64,000 bases of DNA from assembly GCF_014250515.1 (NCBI RefSeq), contig NZ_CP060202.1:555001-619000 (forward strand). Direction: 5' to 3'. Positions 46,519-56,086 of this stretch are shown piece by piece (position 1 is the stretch's first letter; each line of letters opens with the position of its first letter). Made by a program: the position numbers and the translations under genes. The notes under the pieces were generated by a model, which made no database searches, was not told the DNA's origin, and was given only the letters and a program-made list of their open reading frames with translations. The stretch comes from Hymenobacter sediminicola. GTDB lineage: Bacteria > Bacteroidota > Bacteroidia > Cytophagales > Hymenobacteraceae.

Positions 46519-47040
46519 ATGGCTAATAGGATGCCTTCTGTCAAAGCAACACGAGGCTTCAGTAGGCTTGTACCTCGTGTTATGGCTGCTCTGGCTTTGG
46601 TTGCTGTGCTTTTCTGGGCCGGTGTCTACGATGAATCCGTGTTTGCGCTGCTCACCAACGCTTGGCGCAACCTGCTAGCAGCCTTAGGTGCTACGGATCA
46701 GCTAACGTCTATACAGCAAAATGTAAGCGGCGAAGTCACAAAGCGTAGTCTGCCAGTCGTGGCAACGTATGCCGTGGCCTACACCGGGGTGTGCCTGTTG
46801 TTGTTGCGGCTGCTGGTGCCGGCCGGCCGTATGCGACTCGTGTTCCTGCTCTATGTTGCTGTATTAGGATGCTGTGCGGTGCTGCTGGTAGCAGGCAAGC
46901 TGGCCGGCGACGTGCCCTGGCTCTACCAGCTTGGCCGTCACCTCATCGATTTTATCGTATCGCCGCTGCCCGTGCTGGTACTGGTGATACTGTTGCGTTG
47001 GTACGTCCCTGCCGCAAGTTCTCCAAATCAGGAGGTATAG
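46519..47040 (+). CDS. XrtX-associated-type membrane protein
   Basis: The 173-residue protein has about four hydrophobic segments: about 18-36, 83-98, 106-125 and 148-163. The sequence has VMAALALVAVLFWAGVYDES, then a periplasmic loop TDQLTSIQQNVSGEVTKRSL, then a helical bundle. No enzymatic motif is visible. It directly follows the exosortase (10-base gap), so the two are certainly one transcript and it is likely an accessory of the exosortase. I believe it matches the family named XrtX-associated membrane protein, but could not check. Its stop is followed at once by a 25-bp hairpin. Confidence 0.75.
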   Translation: MANRMPSVKATRGFSRLVPRVMAALALVAVLFWAGVYDESVFALLTNAWRNLLAALGATDQLTSIQQNVSGEVTKRSLPVVATYAVAYTGVCLLLLRLLVPAGRMRLVFLLYVAVLGCCAVLLVAGKLAGDVPWLYQLGRHLIDFIVSPLPVLVLVILLRWYVPAASSPNQEV

Positions 47041-47096
47041 CTCTACAACACGAAAAAGCCCCCTTTCCGCGAAGGGGGCTTTTTCGTGTTGTAGAG
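47041..47096. terminator. 25-bp perfect hairpin, terminator of the exosortase operon
   Basis: Arms at 47041-47065 and 47072-47096 pair over 25 bp with the 6-base loop tccgcg. The core contains aaaaagcccccttt-like sequence with A/T tracts, so it can terminate transcription from both strands. It begins at the base after the upstream stop codon. Confidence 0.85.
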
Positions 47097-47256
47097 TCAG
47101 TAAATAATTTCACCCCTGAGCATTAGGCAGGAGCTTTTATCTTTAATGGGAGCGTTATAAGAACACATCCATCAGGCACCTTTTTTACCTCGCTTGTGCT
47201 ATAGCCTAACGCCCTAATAACTGGCCGCAAAACCCTGATAACGGCTCAGTAATGCG

Positions 47257-50200
47257 TTATTGGATGACAATACGCTTGGCTACGCTGGTGGCGCCGGCTT
47301 GCAGATGCAGGGTATAAACGCCTGGTGCCAGACCAGTCGTCTCGATGGAGAACGAGGCACCGTTGGTGGAAATGACAACTGCCTGCTGGCGCACCACTTG
47401 GCCTAGGTTATTGAGCAATTCGATCTGCCCCAGTTTGACGCCGGACACAGCCGGTATATTCACTTGGAAGGCTCCGTGAGCCGGGTTAGGATAAATTGCG
47501 ACTTGGGCTGATGTAAGGGCAGAAGCTGTGGCCAGTGTCCCGCGCGTAGCAAAATGCAAGATGAAACGCCCGGTGAGTGGAGTAGCGGCTTCGACAACAC
47601 TCACGCCGAAAACATAGGCTGGCTGCTGGCTCAGGTTTGTAATTTGCCCTGTGGCCACGTCGGTTAGATAGGCGTCGAGGCCAGTGGGCAGGTTGCGCAG
47701 GGCAGCGGCGGTGAGGGTGTAATTTCCGGCTGCAGGTACGGCGACTGTCAGAGGTAGTGTGGTGGTAGCAGCGAAGGATGGGCGGCCGTCGATGGCCAAA
47801 AACTCGCCGGTAGCTGCTTGGCTTGTCACGTTCAGTCTGGAAGTATTTGGCAGTTTCACGGCGTCGTAGGCAGCGTCTGCCCCAGGTGTAGCCCCGGTTT
47901 CGGCATAGGCATAAAAAGTATCGGACAGGCCGGTAGAACTGCGCAATTCCAAGTGTGCCAAGGGGCGCAGGTCAACGGTGCTACGTTGGAAGGGTGTGTT
48001 GTTGTCAGGTGCAGTCAGGCGCTGGGTGTTGCGGAAGGTGAGTGTGCCTGCAGTCTGGCCCGCGCTAACCCGAGCAAAAAATCCTTGTGCCATGGGCAGC
48101 ACGGGGTTGCCAATGCCATTCACATAGGAGCGGTACTGTCCGCCATATGCACTGCTGCTCTCAAATACATACATCGCAGCATCTAGGTTAGGCCGGTCGG
48201 CTGGGTCTACCAGACTCCAGTCAACCGGTGCCGGGTATGGGTTACCTAGCAAAGCCCAGCCGCCGGCAGTGGCACCAGCGCCACTGTTGCGAGCTAGTGC
48301 TACCGTCACTGGGCCGGTTTGCAAAGACCCTACGAAGTCAATGGTCTGGCTGGCATCAATGTTCACAGTGTAGCCGTGGCCAGGAAGCAGCGGGTCAGTG
48401 GCTGCAGGCGAAAACCAGCCTTGGTCGAAGGCAGCTAGATTGTTGGTTGCTGATGCCAGACGGTTTTGGTTGTAGCCAAACACCGTCGGGAAGGGAGTCA
48501 CCGCATTTGGTGTGGCTGAGGTGTTGTATGCTTGGTTGGTTACTGGTGCGAAGCCATTCGTTGCTAAGTCGGCTACCGTAGTATTTTGTACTGGGGAGCT
48601 ATAGTGGCGGTAACCCAACCCAGGATTGAGCGTGGAGGAAATGGCCCGCTGCACTGTCACGTTGCCGAGTACTGAGCCGCCGCTGTTCACTACCAGCGCC
48701 GTCTGTGCCGATGTTGACTCCAAGGTTAGTATATGGCCATTGGTGCTTAGGTTCCCGTCGAGCGTCAGCAGACCCTGCACCGTCACTGGGCTGCCCAGAG
48801 CCGCGCCGGCTGCACCAATACGCAGGTTCCAGAACCGGGTGCCGCTGCTGCCGCTTACGCCTTGGCCGAGGGCACCCGTAAATTCCACGGAGCCGCCAGC
48901 CGCGCTAAAAGTGCCGTTGTTGCTAAACTGGCCCTGTAAGTTCAGGGTTCCGGCGGTCAGGGTCAGGCTGGCGCCGGCGGCCAGAGTCAGGTTGCGAGCT
49001 AGGGCCGTGCCGCTAGCAATGACCGGGTAGCGCGGAGCGCCAGCGGGCACGGTTGCGTCCAGCGTGGCGGTGGGTACGCCTGCCGTCCAGTTGCCGGCTG
49101 CAAACCAGTCGGTTGAGGTTGTTCCTGTCCAGGTTGAGGCCACTGGCGGGGTGGCCGGATTGTAAATTCCGAAATAGAGAGTTGGTTTGCTACCGTCGCC
49201 TACGGCGGTGAAGTTTCCTCCGGCGTATACTTGGCCGCTACTATTGGTAGTCAGGTCGAACACAAGCGCATTGAGGCCGGTGCCAAGCGTGCTCCAAGTG
49301 GTGCCATCCCACTTGGCAATGCGGCTGGCGCTAGTGCCGCCGGCGGTGGTGAAGTCGCCTCCGGCATACAGGTTGTTGCGGCTGTCCACGGCCAGGCCCC
49401 AGATGAAAGCATTCGTGCCGGAACCTACACTGCTCCAAGCGGTGCCATTCCATTGAGCAATGTAGCTGGCGGCGGTGCCGCCCGCGCTGGTGAAGCTGCC
49501 GCCGGCGTAGAGCGTGCCGTTGCCGTCCACGGCCAAGGCAGTCACCCCAGCTTGAAACTGCGTGGCGGGGCTGAAGATTACTCCTGTGCCGAGGGCGCTC
49601 CAGGCGGTGCCGTTCCATTTGGCAATGCCATTGGTACCAACTCCGCCGGCCGTGGTGAAATAGCCACCGGCATATAGTTGCCCACCACCATCCACCACCA
49701 AGGCCTCAACGCCCCCATTCATGCCGGTGCCCAAACTGCTCCAGGCCGTGCCGTTCCACTTGGCGATGCGGCTGGCACTTATCCCCCCAGCAGCAGTGAA
49801 CTCGCCTCCCGCGTACACATTGCCGCTGCCGTCCACTGCTACAGTCGCCACGTTGCTGTTTAGGCCGGTGCCGAGCGTGCTCCAGGTGGTGCCATCCCAC
49901 TTGGCAATGCGGCTGGCGCTCAGGCCCCCGGCGATAGTAAAGCCTCCCCCGGCATATACGTTACCGCTGCCATCCACCGCCAGGGCATTCACGTTGGCGT
50001 TCAGGCCCGTGCCAAGGGCGCTCCAGGTGGTGCCATTCCATTTGGCAATAAAGTTAGCCGATATGCTGCCGGCGGTGGTAAAGTCTCCGCCTACGTACAC
50101 ATTGCCGGCGCCGTCCAGGGCCACAGCCCGCACGCGCGCCCCCATTCCTTCACCCGCCACGCCGCTGTTCAGTGCGCTCCAGGCGCTGCCGTTCCACTTA

Positions 50201-51507
50201 GCCAAGCGGCGCGCATTTAGGCCTCCGGCCGCCATGAATACTCCCCCAGCGTATAGGTTTCCGCTGCCGTCCAGCGCCAACGCCCAAACAATGTCATTCA
50301 GGCCTGGACCCAGACTGCTCCAGGTAGTGCCGTTCCATCTGGCGACGCGGTTGGCGCTGACGCCCCCGGCCGTGGTAAAAAATCCACCAGCATACACATT
50401 GCCGCTGCCATCCACTGCCAAGGCATTAACTTGTGAATTCGGACCCGCTCCCAGACTGCTCCAGGCGGTGCCGTTCCATTTGGCCATATTGTTGGCCGCC
50501 ACACCGCTTATTGTCTGAAAGTTCCCCCCGGCGTAGAGGTTGCCTGCGTTGTCTGTTTTTAAAGCGTAGACCGGGCCATTATAGCCAAAAATGGCGCTAT
50601 CGAAGCTGATGTCATTCCAAGTGCTGCCATTCCATCGGGATATATTGTAGTCGTAGAACTGCACAAAGTTGTAAGCACAGGAAGCGTATACGTTGCCATT
50701 GCCATCGACCGCCAGCGCTAAAACATCAGTAGAATAAGCGCCGTAGGACTTTGGAGGGCCGCCCAGGCTGCTCCAGGCGGTGCCGTTCCATTTGGCAATG
50801 CCACTGGCACCAACTCCGCCGGCGGTGGTAAAATAGCCGCCAGCGTACACGTTGCCGGCGGCATCCAGGGCTAGGGCCTGCACCACACTATTCAGTCCGG
50901 TGCCTAGGCTACTCCAAGCGGTGCCGTTCCACCGCGCAATACGGCTGGCGCTGATGCCGCCGGCCGTGGTGAAGTTTCCCCCGGCGTATACGTTACCGTT
51001 GCCGTCTACTGCCAGCGCGTAAACGGCTCCATTCAGGCCTGTGCCCAGGCTGCTCCAGGTGGTGCCGTCCCATTTAGCCAGGTAGTTGGCACTGACATTG
51101 CCAACATTTCGAAACATCCCGCCAATATAAACGTCGCCGTTGGGCGCCACTACCGTCGTCCGCACTTCCGCATCGGGGCCAAGGCTGGGGCCAAACGCAT
51201 CCTGCCAATTCTGGTCGCCCGCGCCGGCCGTGCCCAGGGTCCGGAACAAGGGCTTGCCATCGGGCGCGGTTTGCAGCCGGTAGCCTGCCGCGTTGAACGA
51301 GCCAGTTGCGCCCGGTCGCAACGTGCCCTCGAGGGTGAGAACCTCAGCCAATGACCGGCCGCCGGCCGGAGTAGGAGAGGGACGTAGCGGTGGGGTAGTG
51401 GCCCAAGCCCGACCAACCAACAGCACCATGCTGAGCAGGATTATTAGTTGGCCGACAGCTCGTAAGGAAGGAAGGCTACAGATAGCCGAAACAGTAGAAT
51501 TATGCAT
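47257..51507 (-). CDS. Giant secreted protein with 13 propeller-like repeats and T9SS sorting domain
   Basis: The 1416-residue protein starts at ATG 51507 (MHNSTVSAICSLPSL) with a hydrophobic signal (LIILLSMVLLVGRAWA). From about residue 95 to 760 a 47-residue unit recurs 13 times: W-(N/D)-G-T-(A/T)-W-S-S-L-G-T-G, then VYALAVDGNGNVYAGG, FTTAGGxxAxxIAK. The pattern fits propeller-type blades. A spacer (WTGTTSTDWFAAGNWTAG) leads to the C-terminal module (GYRHYSSPVQ, LLGNPYPAPVDW, RPLAHLELRSSTGLSD) and the T9SS domain (VAIYPNPAHGAFQVNIPAVS, LAPGVYTLHLQ). It is exported by SprA and probably displayed at the surface. The C-module is shared with the FN3 protein. Its terminator is the 47041 hairpin, shared with the exosortase operon. 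Confidence 0.9.
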   Translation of the reverse strand: MHNSTVSAICSLPSLRAVGQLIILLSMVLLVGRAWATTPPLRPSPTPAGGRSLAEVLTLEGTLRPGATGSFNAAGYRLQTAPDGKPLFRTLGTAGAGDQNWQDAFGPSLGPDAEVRTTVVAPNGDVYIGGMFRNVGNVSANYLAKWDGTTWSSLGTGLNGAVYALAVDGNGNVYAGGNFTTAGGISASRIARWNGTAWSSLGTGLNSVVQALALDAAGNVYAGGYFTTAGGVGASGIAKWNGTAWSSLGGPPKSYGAYSTDVLALAVDGNGNVYASCAYNFVQFYDYNISRWNGSTWNDISFDSAIFGYNGPVYALKTDNAGNLYAGGNFQTISGVAANNMAKWNGTAWSSLGAGPNSQVNALAVDGSGNVYAGGFFTTAGGVSANRVARWNGTTWSSLGPGLNDIVWALALDGSGNLYAGGVFMAAGGLNARRLAKWNGSAWSALNSGVAGEGMGARVRAVALDGAGNVYVGGDFTTAGSISANFIAKWNGTTWSALGTGLNANVNALAVDGSGNVYAGGGFTIAGGLSASRIAKWDGTTWSTLGTGLNSNVATVAVDGSGNVYAGGEFTAAGGISASRIAKWNGTAWSSLGTGMNGGVEALVVDGGGQLYAGGYFTTAGGVGTNGIAKWNGTAWSALGTGVIFSPATQFQAGVTALAVDGNGTLYAGGSFTSAGGTAASYIAQWNGTAWSSVGSGTNAFIWGLAVDSRNNLYAGGDFTTAGGTSASRIAKWDGTTWSTLGTGLNALVFDLTTNSSGQVYAGGNFTAVGDGSKPTLYFGIYNPATPPVASTWTGTTSTDWFAAGNWTAGVPTATLDATVPAGAPRYPVIASGTALARNLTLAAGASLTLTAGTLNLQGQFSNNGTFSAAGGSVEFTGALGQGVSGSSGTRFWNLRIGAAGAALGSPVTVQGLLTLDGNLSTNGHILTLESTSAQTALVVNSGGSVLGNVTVQRAISSTLNPGLGYRHYSSPVQNTTVADLATNGFAPVTNQAYNTSATPNAVTPFPTVFGYNQNRLASATNNLAAFDQGWFSPAATDPLLPGHGYTVNIDASQTIDFVGSLQTGPVTVALARNSGAGATAGGWALLGNPYPAPVDWSLVDPADRPNLDAAMYVFESSSAYGGQYRSYVNGIGNPVLPMAQGFFARVSAGQTAGTLTFRNTQRLTAPDNNTPFQRSTVDLRPLAHLELRSSTGLSDTFYAYAETGATPGADAAYDAVKLPNTSRLNVTSQAATGEFLAIDGRPSFAATTTLPLTVAVPAAGNYTLTAAALRNLPTGLDAYLTDVATGQITNLSQQPAYVFGVSVVEAATPLTGRFILHFATRGTLATASALTSAQVAIYPNPAHGAFQVNIPAVSGVKLGQIELLNNLGQVVRQQAVVISTNGASFSIETTGLAPGVYTLHLQAGATSVAKRIVIQ
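49230..51140 (-). repeat. Thirteen imperfect 141-bp tandem repeats inside the giant T9SS gene
   Basis: Each unit encodes about 47 residues with the same W-N-G-T-x-W start and the NVYAGG strand. Three units (the 3rd, 4th and 11th) have insertions in the loop after LG. Spacing is otherwise regular. Confidence 0.85.
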
Positions 51508-51892
51508 AGAGGGCAGGAAGCATGGGATGAAAAATAGCCAACCGTGGTACAGGTCAGCACCTATGACCGAAACTTGATTAAGTACTCACAATATAGGGCA
51601 TCCGATGCAAGCAGCTAACGGTATAGTGCCAACGCATGATGGCAGAATTGGCTACTGTGCCAAATAGGTCGCAATTAGGGGCGGAGCAACTTCCAGCTCT
51701 TGCTGGGAAAAGCTAGTAAAACTAAAAAAATGACTGCTTCTACCATGGTTAACTTTCTAAAATCCAGGTCAATAGTGTGCTTGATTGCGCTCCTCAAATC
51801 GTACACCTTATTCGTGACCGGTTATACTCAGTGACAGTAAGCTGAAGATGAAAAAGCCTCCTTTCCGCGAAGGAAAGGAGGCTTTTCGATTG
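51508..51892. other. Intergenic region between the giant repeat gene and tRNA-Leu
   Basis: These 385 bases contain no ORF I can support. They hold the promoter of the giant T9SS gene (minus), which I could not pin down, and the terminator at 51852-51886. The rest shows no repeat or RNA-like structure. Confidence 0.55.
51852..51886 (-). terminator. Terminator of tRNA-Leu
   Basis: A 15-bp stem (51852-51866 and 51872-51886) with loop gcgaa lies 6 bases beyond the 3' end of tRNA-Leu (minus) and has flanking A/T tracts. The sequence around the loop resembles that of the hairpin at 47041. Confidence 0.8.
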
Positions 51893-51975
51893 TACCAGAG
51901 ACGGGACTCGAACCCGTACGTCCGTGAAGACAAGGGATTTTAAGTCCCTCGTGGCTACCATTACACCACTCTGGC
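51893..51975 (-). tRNA. tRNA-Leu (anticodon UAA)
   Basis: 83 nt. The acceptor GCCAGAG pairs with CTCTGGT (G1-U72 wobble), discriminator A. The anticodon arm AGGGA-CTTAAAA-TCCCT gives UAA, and a long variable arm (GTC/GAC) marks a class II tRNA. T arm ACGGG-TTCGAGT-CCCGT. CCA is not encoded (ACA follows). Confidence 0.95.
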
Positions 51976-52079
51976 AGGAATTTTATGCTAGCAATAGCCG
52001 GAAAGCAAGTTGAGCAAATAACTCTGAATTCCTGCTCCAGCAGCAACTTTTAGCTGCATGATACTTACCATAAAACAAA

Positions 52080-52109
52080 AAAAGGATGCTTCCGAAGAAG
52101 CATCCTTTT
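52080..52109 (-). terminator. Terminator of tRNA-Gly
   Basis: A 13-bp stem (52080-52092 and 52097-52109, loop cgaa) directly abuts the 3' end of tRNA-Gly (minus). It is followed on the minus strand by a T-rich run (ttttgttttatgg). Confidence 0.8.
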
Positions 52110-52111
52110 GG

Positions 52112-52184
52112 AGCGGGAGACGAGGTTCGAACTCGCGACCTCGACCTTGGCAAGGTCGCGCTCTACCAACTGAGCTACTCTCGC
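52112..52184 (-). tRNA. tRNA-Gly (anticodon GCC)
   Basis: 73 nt plus an encoded CCA at 52109-52111. The anticodon arm CGACC-TTGCCAA-GGTCG gives GCC. The D arm is GCTC/GAGC and the T arm GCGAG-TTCGAAC-CTCGT (one G-U). The acceptor GCGAGAG pairs with CTCCCGC except for an A4-C69 mismatch. Discriminator U73 as usual for Gly in Bacteria. Confidence 0.95.
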
Positions 52185-52435
52185 TTTTGATCTTGGCGCC
52201 GTAGTGGCGTTTTGATGTGACAAAGGTACAACGTCTTTTCTTTCTGTCAAGACTTAGGCTGCAAAAAAGCGCAATATTCTCCTTGGTAACAGTGTTTTCG
52301 GCTCATTCTCAGAGAGAAAAATTTCATAGACAAGCTATGTGCAGGCCAAATCCCACGTGGTGCAGCTGGCTAAAACCGTTCCTCAGCCAGCTACGCAATT
52401 GGGTATAGGTTCTCGCTGGGTACCCATCACCAGTG

Positions 52436-55246
52436 TTACCTACCGCCCACGGCCAGCTTCAGCTCATTGAGCTTGAGCAGCGCTTCGATGGGAGTAAGGG
52501 TATTTACGTCCAACTTTTCTAGCAGCTCCCGGACTCGCTCCAGGGCCGGATCAGCAGGCTCGAACATGCTGAGCTGCAGACTAGGACGGGGGGCATTGTG
52601 TACGGCCGCTGCAGGTTGGGCCTTAGGGCCACGCCGGGCCGACTCGGCGTCTGGAGTTGCGGCGGATACAGCCGCGCCATTCATTGCCACTACCTTGCCG
52701 CCATCTGGTTCGGAATCCAGACCTGTTAGCACATCGTCAAATTCAGTCGGGGCATCCGCATCTATGCCAGCGGAGGTGCGCTCCTGCTCCAAGTGGTGCA
52801 TGATTTCGTTGGCGCGCAAAACGACAGACGTAGGCATGCCAGCCATCCGTGCCACATGAATCCCGAACGAGTGCTCGGAGCCGCCTTCTCGCAGTTTGCG
52901 CAGGAACAGGATGCGTCCGTCGGCTTCTTTCACGGCCACGTTGTAGTTGCGCACCCGGGGGCAGTCGTCGGCTAGTTGGTTGAGCTCGTGGTAGTGAGTG
53001 GCAAAGAGGGTTTTGGCCCGCGCCCTGGGCGAATTATGCAGGTGCTCCACAATGGCCCAGGCAATGCTGATACCATCGTAAGTGCTGGTGCCCCGCCCAA
53101 TTTCATCCATCAGCACCAGGCTCCGGTCCGAGAGGTTGTTGAGGATGCTGGCGGTTTCGGTCATTTCCACCATGAAAGTGCTTTCGCCCTTGCTCAGGTT
53201 ATCGGAAGCGCCCACCCGGGTAAAAATCTTATCGATGACGCCAATGTGGGCCGCGTCGGCGGGCACGAAGGAGCCAATCTGGGCCAGCAGCACAATCAGG
53301 GCCGTCTGGCGCAACAGCGCCGACTTGCCGGCCATGTTCGGGCCGGTAATCACCACAATCTGCTGGTCGTCCTGGTCGAGGCAAATATCGTTGGGGATAT
53401 ATTGCTCACCGGGCGGCAACTGGCGTTCAATGACCGGGTGGCGGCCCGCCCGGATATCAAGCAGCGTGGAATCGTCAACGGTGGGCTTTACGTAGCGGTG
53501 CTGGCGGGCCGTAGCCGCAAACGAAGCCAGACAGTCGGCAACGCCAATGGCGCGGGCGTTCTGCTGAATCTGGGCTACATATTCGGCGGCAAACAGCACC
53601 AACTCATTGTAGATGTTCTGCTCGATGACGAACAGGCGTTCCTCGGCGTGCAGAATTTTCTCCTCGTATACTTTCAGCTCTTCCGTGATATAGCGCTCCG
53701 CATTCACCAGCGTCTGCTTCCGAATCCAGGAGGCAGGCACTTTGTCTTTGTGCGAGTTCGTCACTTCCAGATAATAGCCAAACACCTTGTTGTAAGCCAC
53801 TTTCAGCGACGAAATGCCGGTTTCCTGGATGGCACGTTGCTGCAGTTGAAACAGGTAGTCCTTGCCCGAAAAAGCCATGGCCCGCAGCTCATCCAGCTCT
53901 TTATCCACGCCATCGTTCAGCACGCCGCCCTGGTTGGTCAGGACGGGCGCATCTGCCTTGATTTTCGCCTGGATTTCGTCGCGCAGAGTAGCACAGGGAT
54001 TCAGCTGATCGGCCAGCTTCTGCAGGGCCCGAATGCCCGAGCCGGCCAGCTCCGTGCGGATAGGGCCAATGGCTTCTAGGGCGCGGGCCAGCTGTGTCAG
54101 TTCGCGTGGGTTGATACGGCGTACCGCCACCTTGGAAATCAGCCGCTCCAGGTCGTTGATCTGGCGCAGGTGCTGCAGAATATTCTCCAGTAGCTCCGGC
54201 GTCTGAAGTAACGCTTCCACGGTTTCGAGGCGACGCTGAATCTGGGCGGGCTCTTTCAGGGGCAGTACTACCCATTTGCGCAGCAGCCGCGCCCCCATAG
54301 GCGTTACAGTCTGGTCTAGGATGTCAATCAGCGGGACACCACCAGGGTGCTGGGCCTGTACCAGCTCCAAGTTGCGCACCGTAAACCGGTCGAGCCACAC
54401 GTACTTATCCTCCTCCAGCCGCCCAATGCTGCCGATGTGTCCCACGTCGGTGTGCTTGGTTTCGGCGAGGTAGTGGAGGATACAGCCGGCCGCTGTAATG
54501 CCTTCGCGCAGCCCGTCAATACCGAAGCCTTTGAGGGACGTGGTATTGAAGTGGCGCGTAAGCGTGTCGTGGCCATAGTCGAAGCCGAATACCCACTCAT
54601 CTAGTGCAAAGTGGCAGTAATCAGGCCCGAAGTGGCTTTCAAACTCCTGGCGGCTTCTCTTGCAGAATAGCACTTCTGCCGGCTGGAAATTCTGCAGTAG
54701 CTTGCCCAAGTATTCGATAGTACCCTGGGCCACCAAAAACTCACCGGTGCTGATATCGAGAAACGAAATACCGGCTTCCTGCTTCCCGAAATGCACGGCG
54801 CAGAGGTAGTTGTTGGAGCGGCGGTCCAGCACATTGTCGTGCAGGCTCACGCCGGGCGTTACCAGTTCCGTAATGCCGCGCTTCACGAGGCCCTTAGCCA
54901 GCTTGGGGTCCTCGAGCTGGTCGCAGATGGCCACGCGCTGCCCGGCCCGTACCAGCTTGGGCAAGTAGTTGTCGAGGGCATGATGGGGAAAGCCGGCTAA
55001 GGGCGTTTCGGAGGCCGTGCCCGCTCCACGTTTCGTGAGGGTGATATCCAGAATGCGCGAGGCCGTCACGGCATCCTCACCGAAGGTTTCGTAGAAGTCG
55101 CCGACGCGAAACAGGAGCACTGCGCCGGGGTGAGCCTGCTTCAGCTCGTAATACTGGCGCATCAGCGGCGTATCGACCACGGGAGCGGGACCGAGTGTGC
55201 CGTGCGTGCGGATGGGCTTTTTGTTGGGGTCGGCGACTTTGGGCAT
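52436..55246 (-). CDS. mutS: DNA mismatch repair protein MutS
   Basis: The 936-residue protein is somewhat longer than E. coli MutS. It recognises mismatches and starts repair with MutL. The mismatch-reading F-x-E is F51-Y-E53 in [13 protein letters not shown]. The connector, lever and clamp domains fill residues 150-590. The ATPase has Walker [14 protein letters not shown] at about 635-647 and the following motifs [38 protein letters not shown] and [13 protein letters not shown]. The extra length comes from an alanine-rich linker at about 840-905 before the C-terminal helices ([21 protein letters not shown] region). ATG 55246 gives [16 protein letters not shown]. It stands alone; mutL is not in the window. 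Confidence 0.97.
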   Translation of the reverse strand: MPKVADPNKKPIRTHGTLGPAPVVDTPLMRQYYELKQAHPGAVLLFRVGDFYETFGEDAVTASRILDITLTKRGAGTASETPLAGFPHHALDNYLPKLVRAGQRVAICDQLEDPKLAKGLVKRGITELVTPGVSLHDNVLDRRSNNYLCAVHFGKQEAGISFLDISTGEFLVAQGTIEYLGKLLQNFQPAEVLFCKRSRQEFESHFGPDYCHFALDEWVFGFDYGHDTLTRHFNTTSLKGFGIDGLREGITAAGCILHYLAETKHTDVGHIGSIGRLEEDKYVWLDRFTVRNLELVQAQHPGGVPLIDILDQTVTPMGARLLRKWVVLPLKEPAQIQRRLETVEALLQTPELLENILQHLRQINDLERLISKVAVRRINPRELTQLARALEAIGPIRTELAGSGIRALQKLADQLNPCATLRDEIQAKIKADAPVLTNQGGVLNDGVDKELDELRAMAFSGKDYLFQLQQRAIQETGISSLKVAYNKVFGYYLEVTNSHKDKVPASWIRKQTLVNAERYITEELKVYEEKILHAEERLFVIEQNIYNELVLFAAEYVAQIQQNARAIGVADCLASFAATARQHRYVKPTVDDSTLLDIRAGRHPVIERQLPPGEQYIPNDICLDQDDQQIVVITGPNMAGKSALLRQTALIVLLAQIGSFVPADAAHIGVIDKIFTRVGASDNLSKGESTFMVEMTETASILNNLSDRSLVLMDEIGRGTSTYDGISIAWAIVEHLHNSPRARAKTLFATHYHELNQLADDCPRVRNYNVAVKEADGRILFLRKLREGGSEHSFGIHVARMAGMPTSVVLRANEIMHHLEQERTSAGIDADAPTEFDDVLTGLDSEPDGGKVVAMNGAAVSAATPDAESARRGPKAQPAAAVHNAPRPSLQLSMFEPADPALERVRELLEKLDVNTLTPIEALLKLNELKLAVGGR

Positions 55247-55361
55247 GGAAATGTGGCGTAAGCTTTAGCTTGCGCCCGTCAGAACATTCGTTTACTAAAA
55301 ATAGCTCGGCCTACGGTGCCTTTTTCAGGGCTGCCGTGGTGCCGGCTGAAGCTCCCGCTGC

Positions 55362-55904
55362 ATGCGCAAACTTTCGATGGAAGAACTGAACCGGCTGACG
55401 GTGGCAGACTTCAAAAATACGCGAAAATTCCCCCTCACCCTAGTGCTCGACAACGTGCGCAGCCTGCACAACGTGGGCGCTGCATTCCGCACCGCCGACG
55501 CGTTTGCCATTGAAAAGATCTGGCTCTGCGGTATTACGGGCCGCCCACCGCAGCGCGAAATCACCAAAACGGCGCTGGGCTCCACTGAGTCGGTAGCGTG
55601 GGAATATGCGCCTACCACGCTGCAGGCGCTGCACCAGTTGCGAGCCGCCGGCTATGTGCTGGTGGCGGTGGAGCAAACAACCGGCAGCCAGCTGCTGCCC
55701 GCGTTTCAGCCGGATCCGGCCCGGCGCTATGCGTTGGTAATGGGCAATGAGGTATTTGGCGTGGAGGATGAGGTGCTGGCACTCTGCGACGCAGCTGTAG
55801 AAATACCGCAGTTCGGTACCAAGCACAGCCTGAATGTGAGCGTAGCGGCAGGCGTAGTGCTGTGGGATTTCATGACTAAAATGGGGTGGTCGAACATGCA
55901 ATAA
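55362..55904 (+). CDS. SpoU-class RNA ribose methyltransferase
   Basis: The 180-residue protein has the knotted SPOUT fold. It transfers methyl from SAM to the 2'-O of a tRNA or rRNA nucleotide. The three SpoU motifs are LVLDNVRSLHNVGAAFRTAD (motif 1, with the N and R residues), YALVMGNEVFGVEDEVL (motif 2) and IPQFGTKHSLNVSVAAGVVLWD (motif 3, with the SLNVSVAAG knot). It is only the catalytic domain, with no N-terminal RNA-binding domain, as in TrmL/TrmH-short types, so the target base cannot be fixed. It is divergent from mutS. ATG 55362 starts MRKLSMEELNRLTVADF. Confidence 0.92.
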   Translation: MRKLSMEELNRLTVADFKNTRKFPLTLVLDNVRSLHNVGAAFRTADAFAIEKIWLCGITGRPPQREITKTALGSTESVAWEYAPTTLQALHQLRAAGYVLVAVEQTTGSQLLPAFQPDPARRYALVMGNEVFGVEDEVLALCDAAVEIPQFGTKHSLNVSVAAGVVLWDFMTKMGWSNMQ

Positions 55905-56002
55905 GCCAGATGCTTAGCCTTGTTTTAGGGGGCTGTTTGGCTTCTGTAAAACAAGTGACAGTATTGCCTGTCGCGGCTATCTGAAATTCCCGATTTCCTA
56001 CG

Positions 56003-56010
56003 TAGATTTG
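56003..56010 (+). promoter_or_regulatory. Candidate -7 element of the M36 protease gene
   Basis: TAGATTTG fits TAnnTTTG, 76 bases before the ATG at 56087. No -33 TTG at correct spacing was found. Confidence 0.4.
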
Positions 56011-56086
56011 AGACGAGACACCTGCTGGCAGGTGTAGTTTGAACCTAACGACTTTTCCAATTTCCCATTTTTACTTTCCTAACCGG

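Noticed and set aside
49230..51140. Regular repeats that could suggest a CRISPR array
   Set aside because: The period is about 141 bp, the units are in frame and coding, and there are no unique spacers of 30-40 bp. They are protein repeats.
52976..54079. A 367-codon open frame opposite mutS
   Set aside because: Mirror of a strongly conserved gene; no start context or domain.
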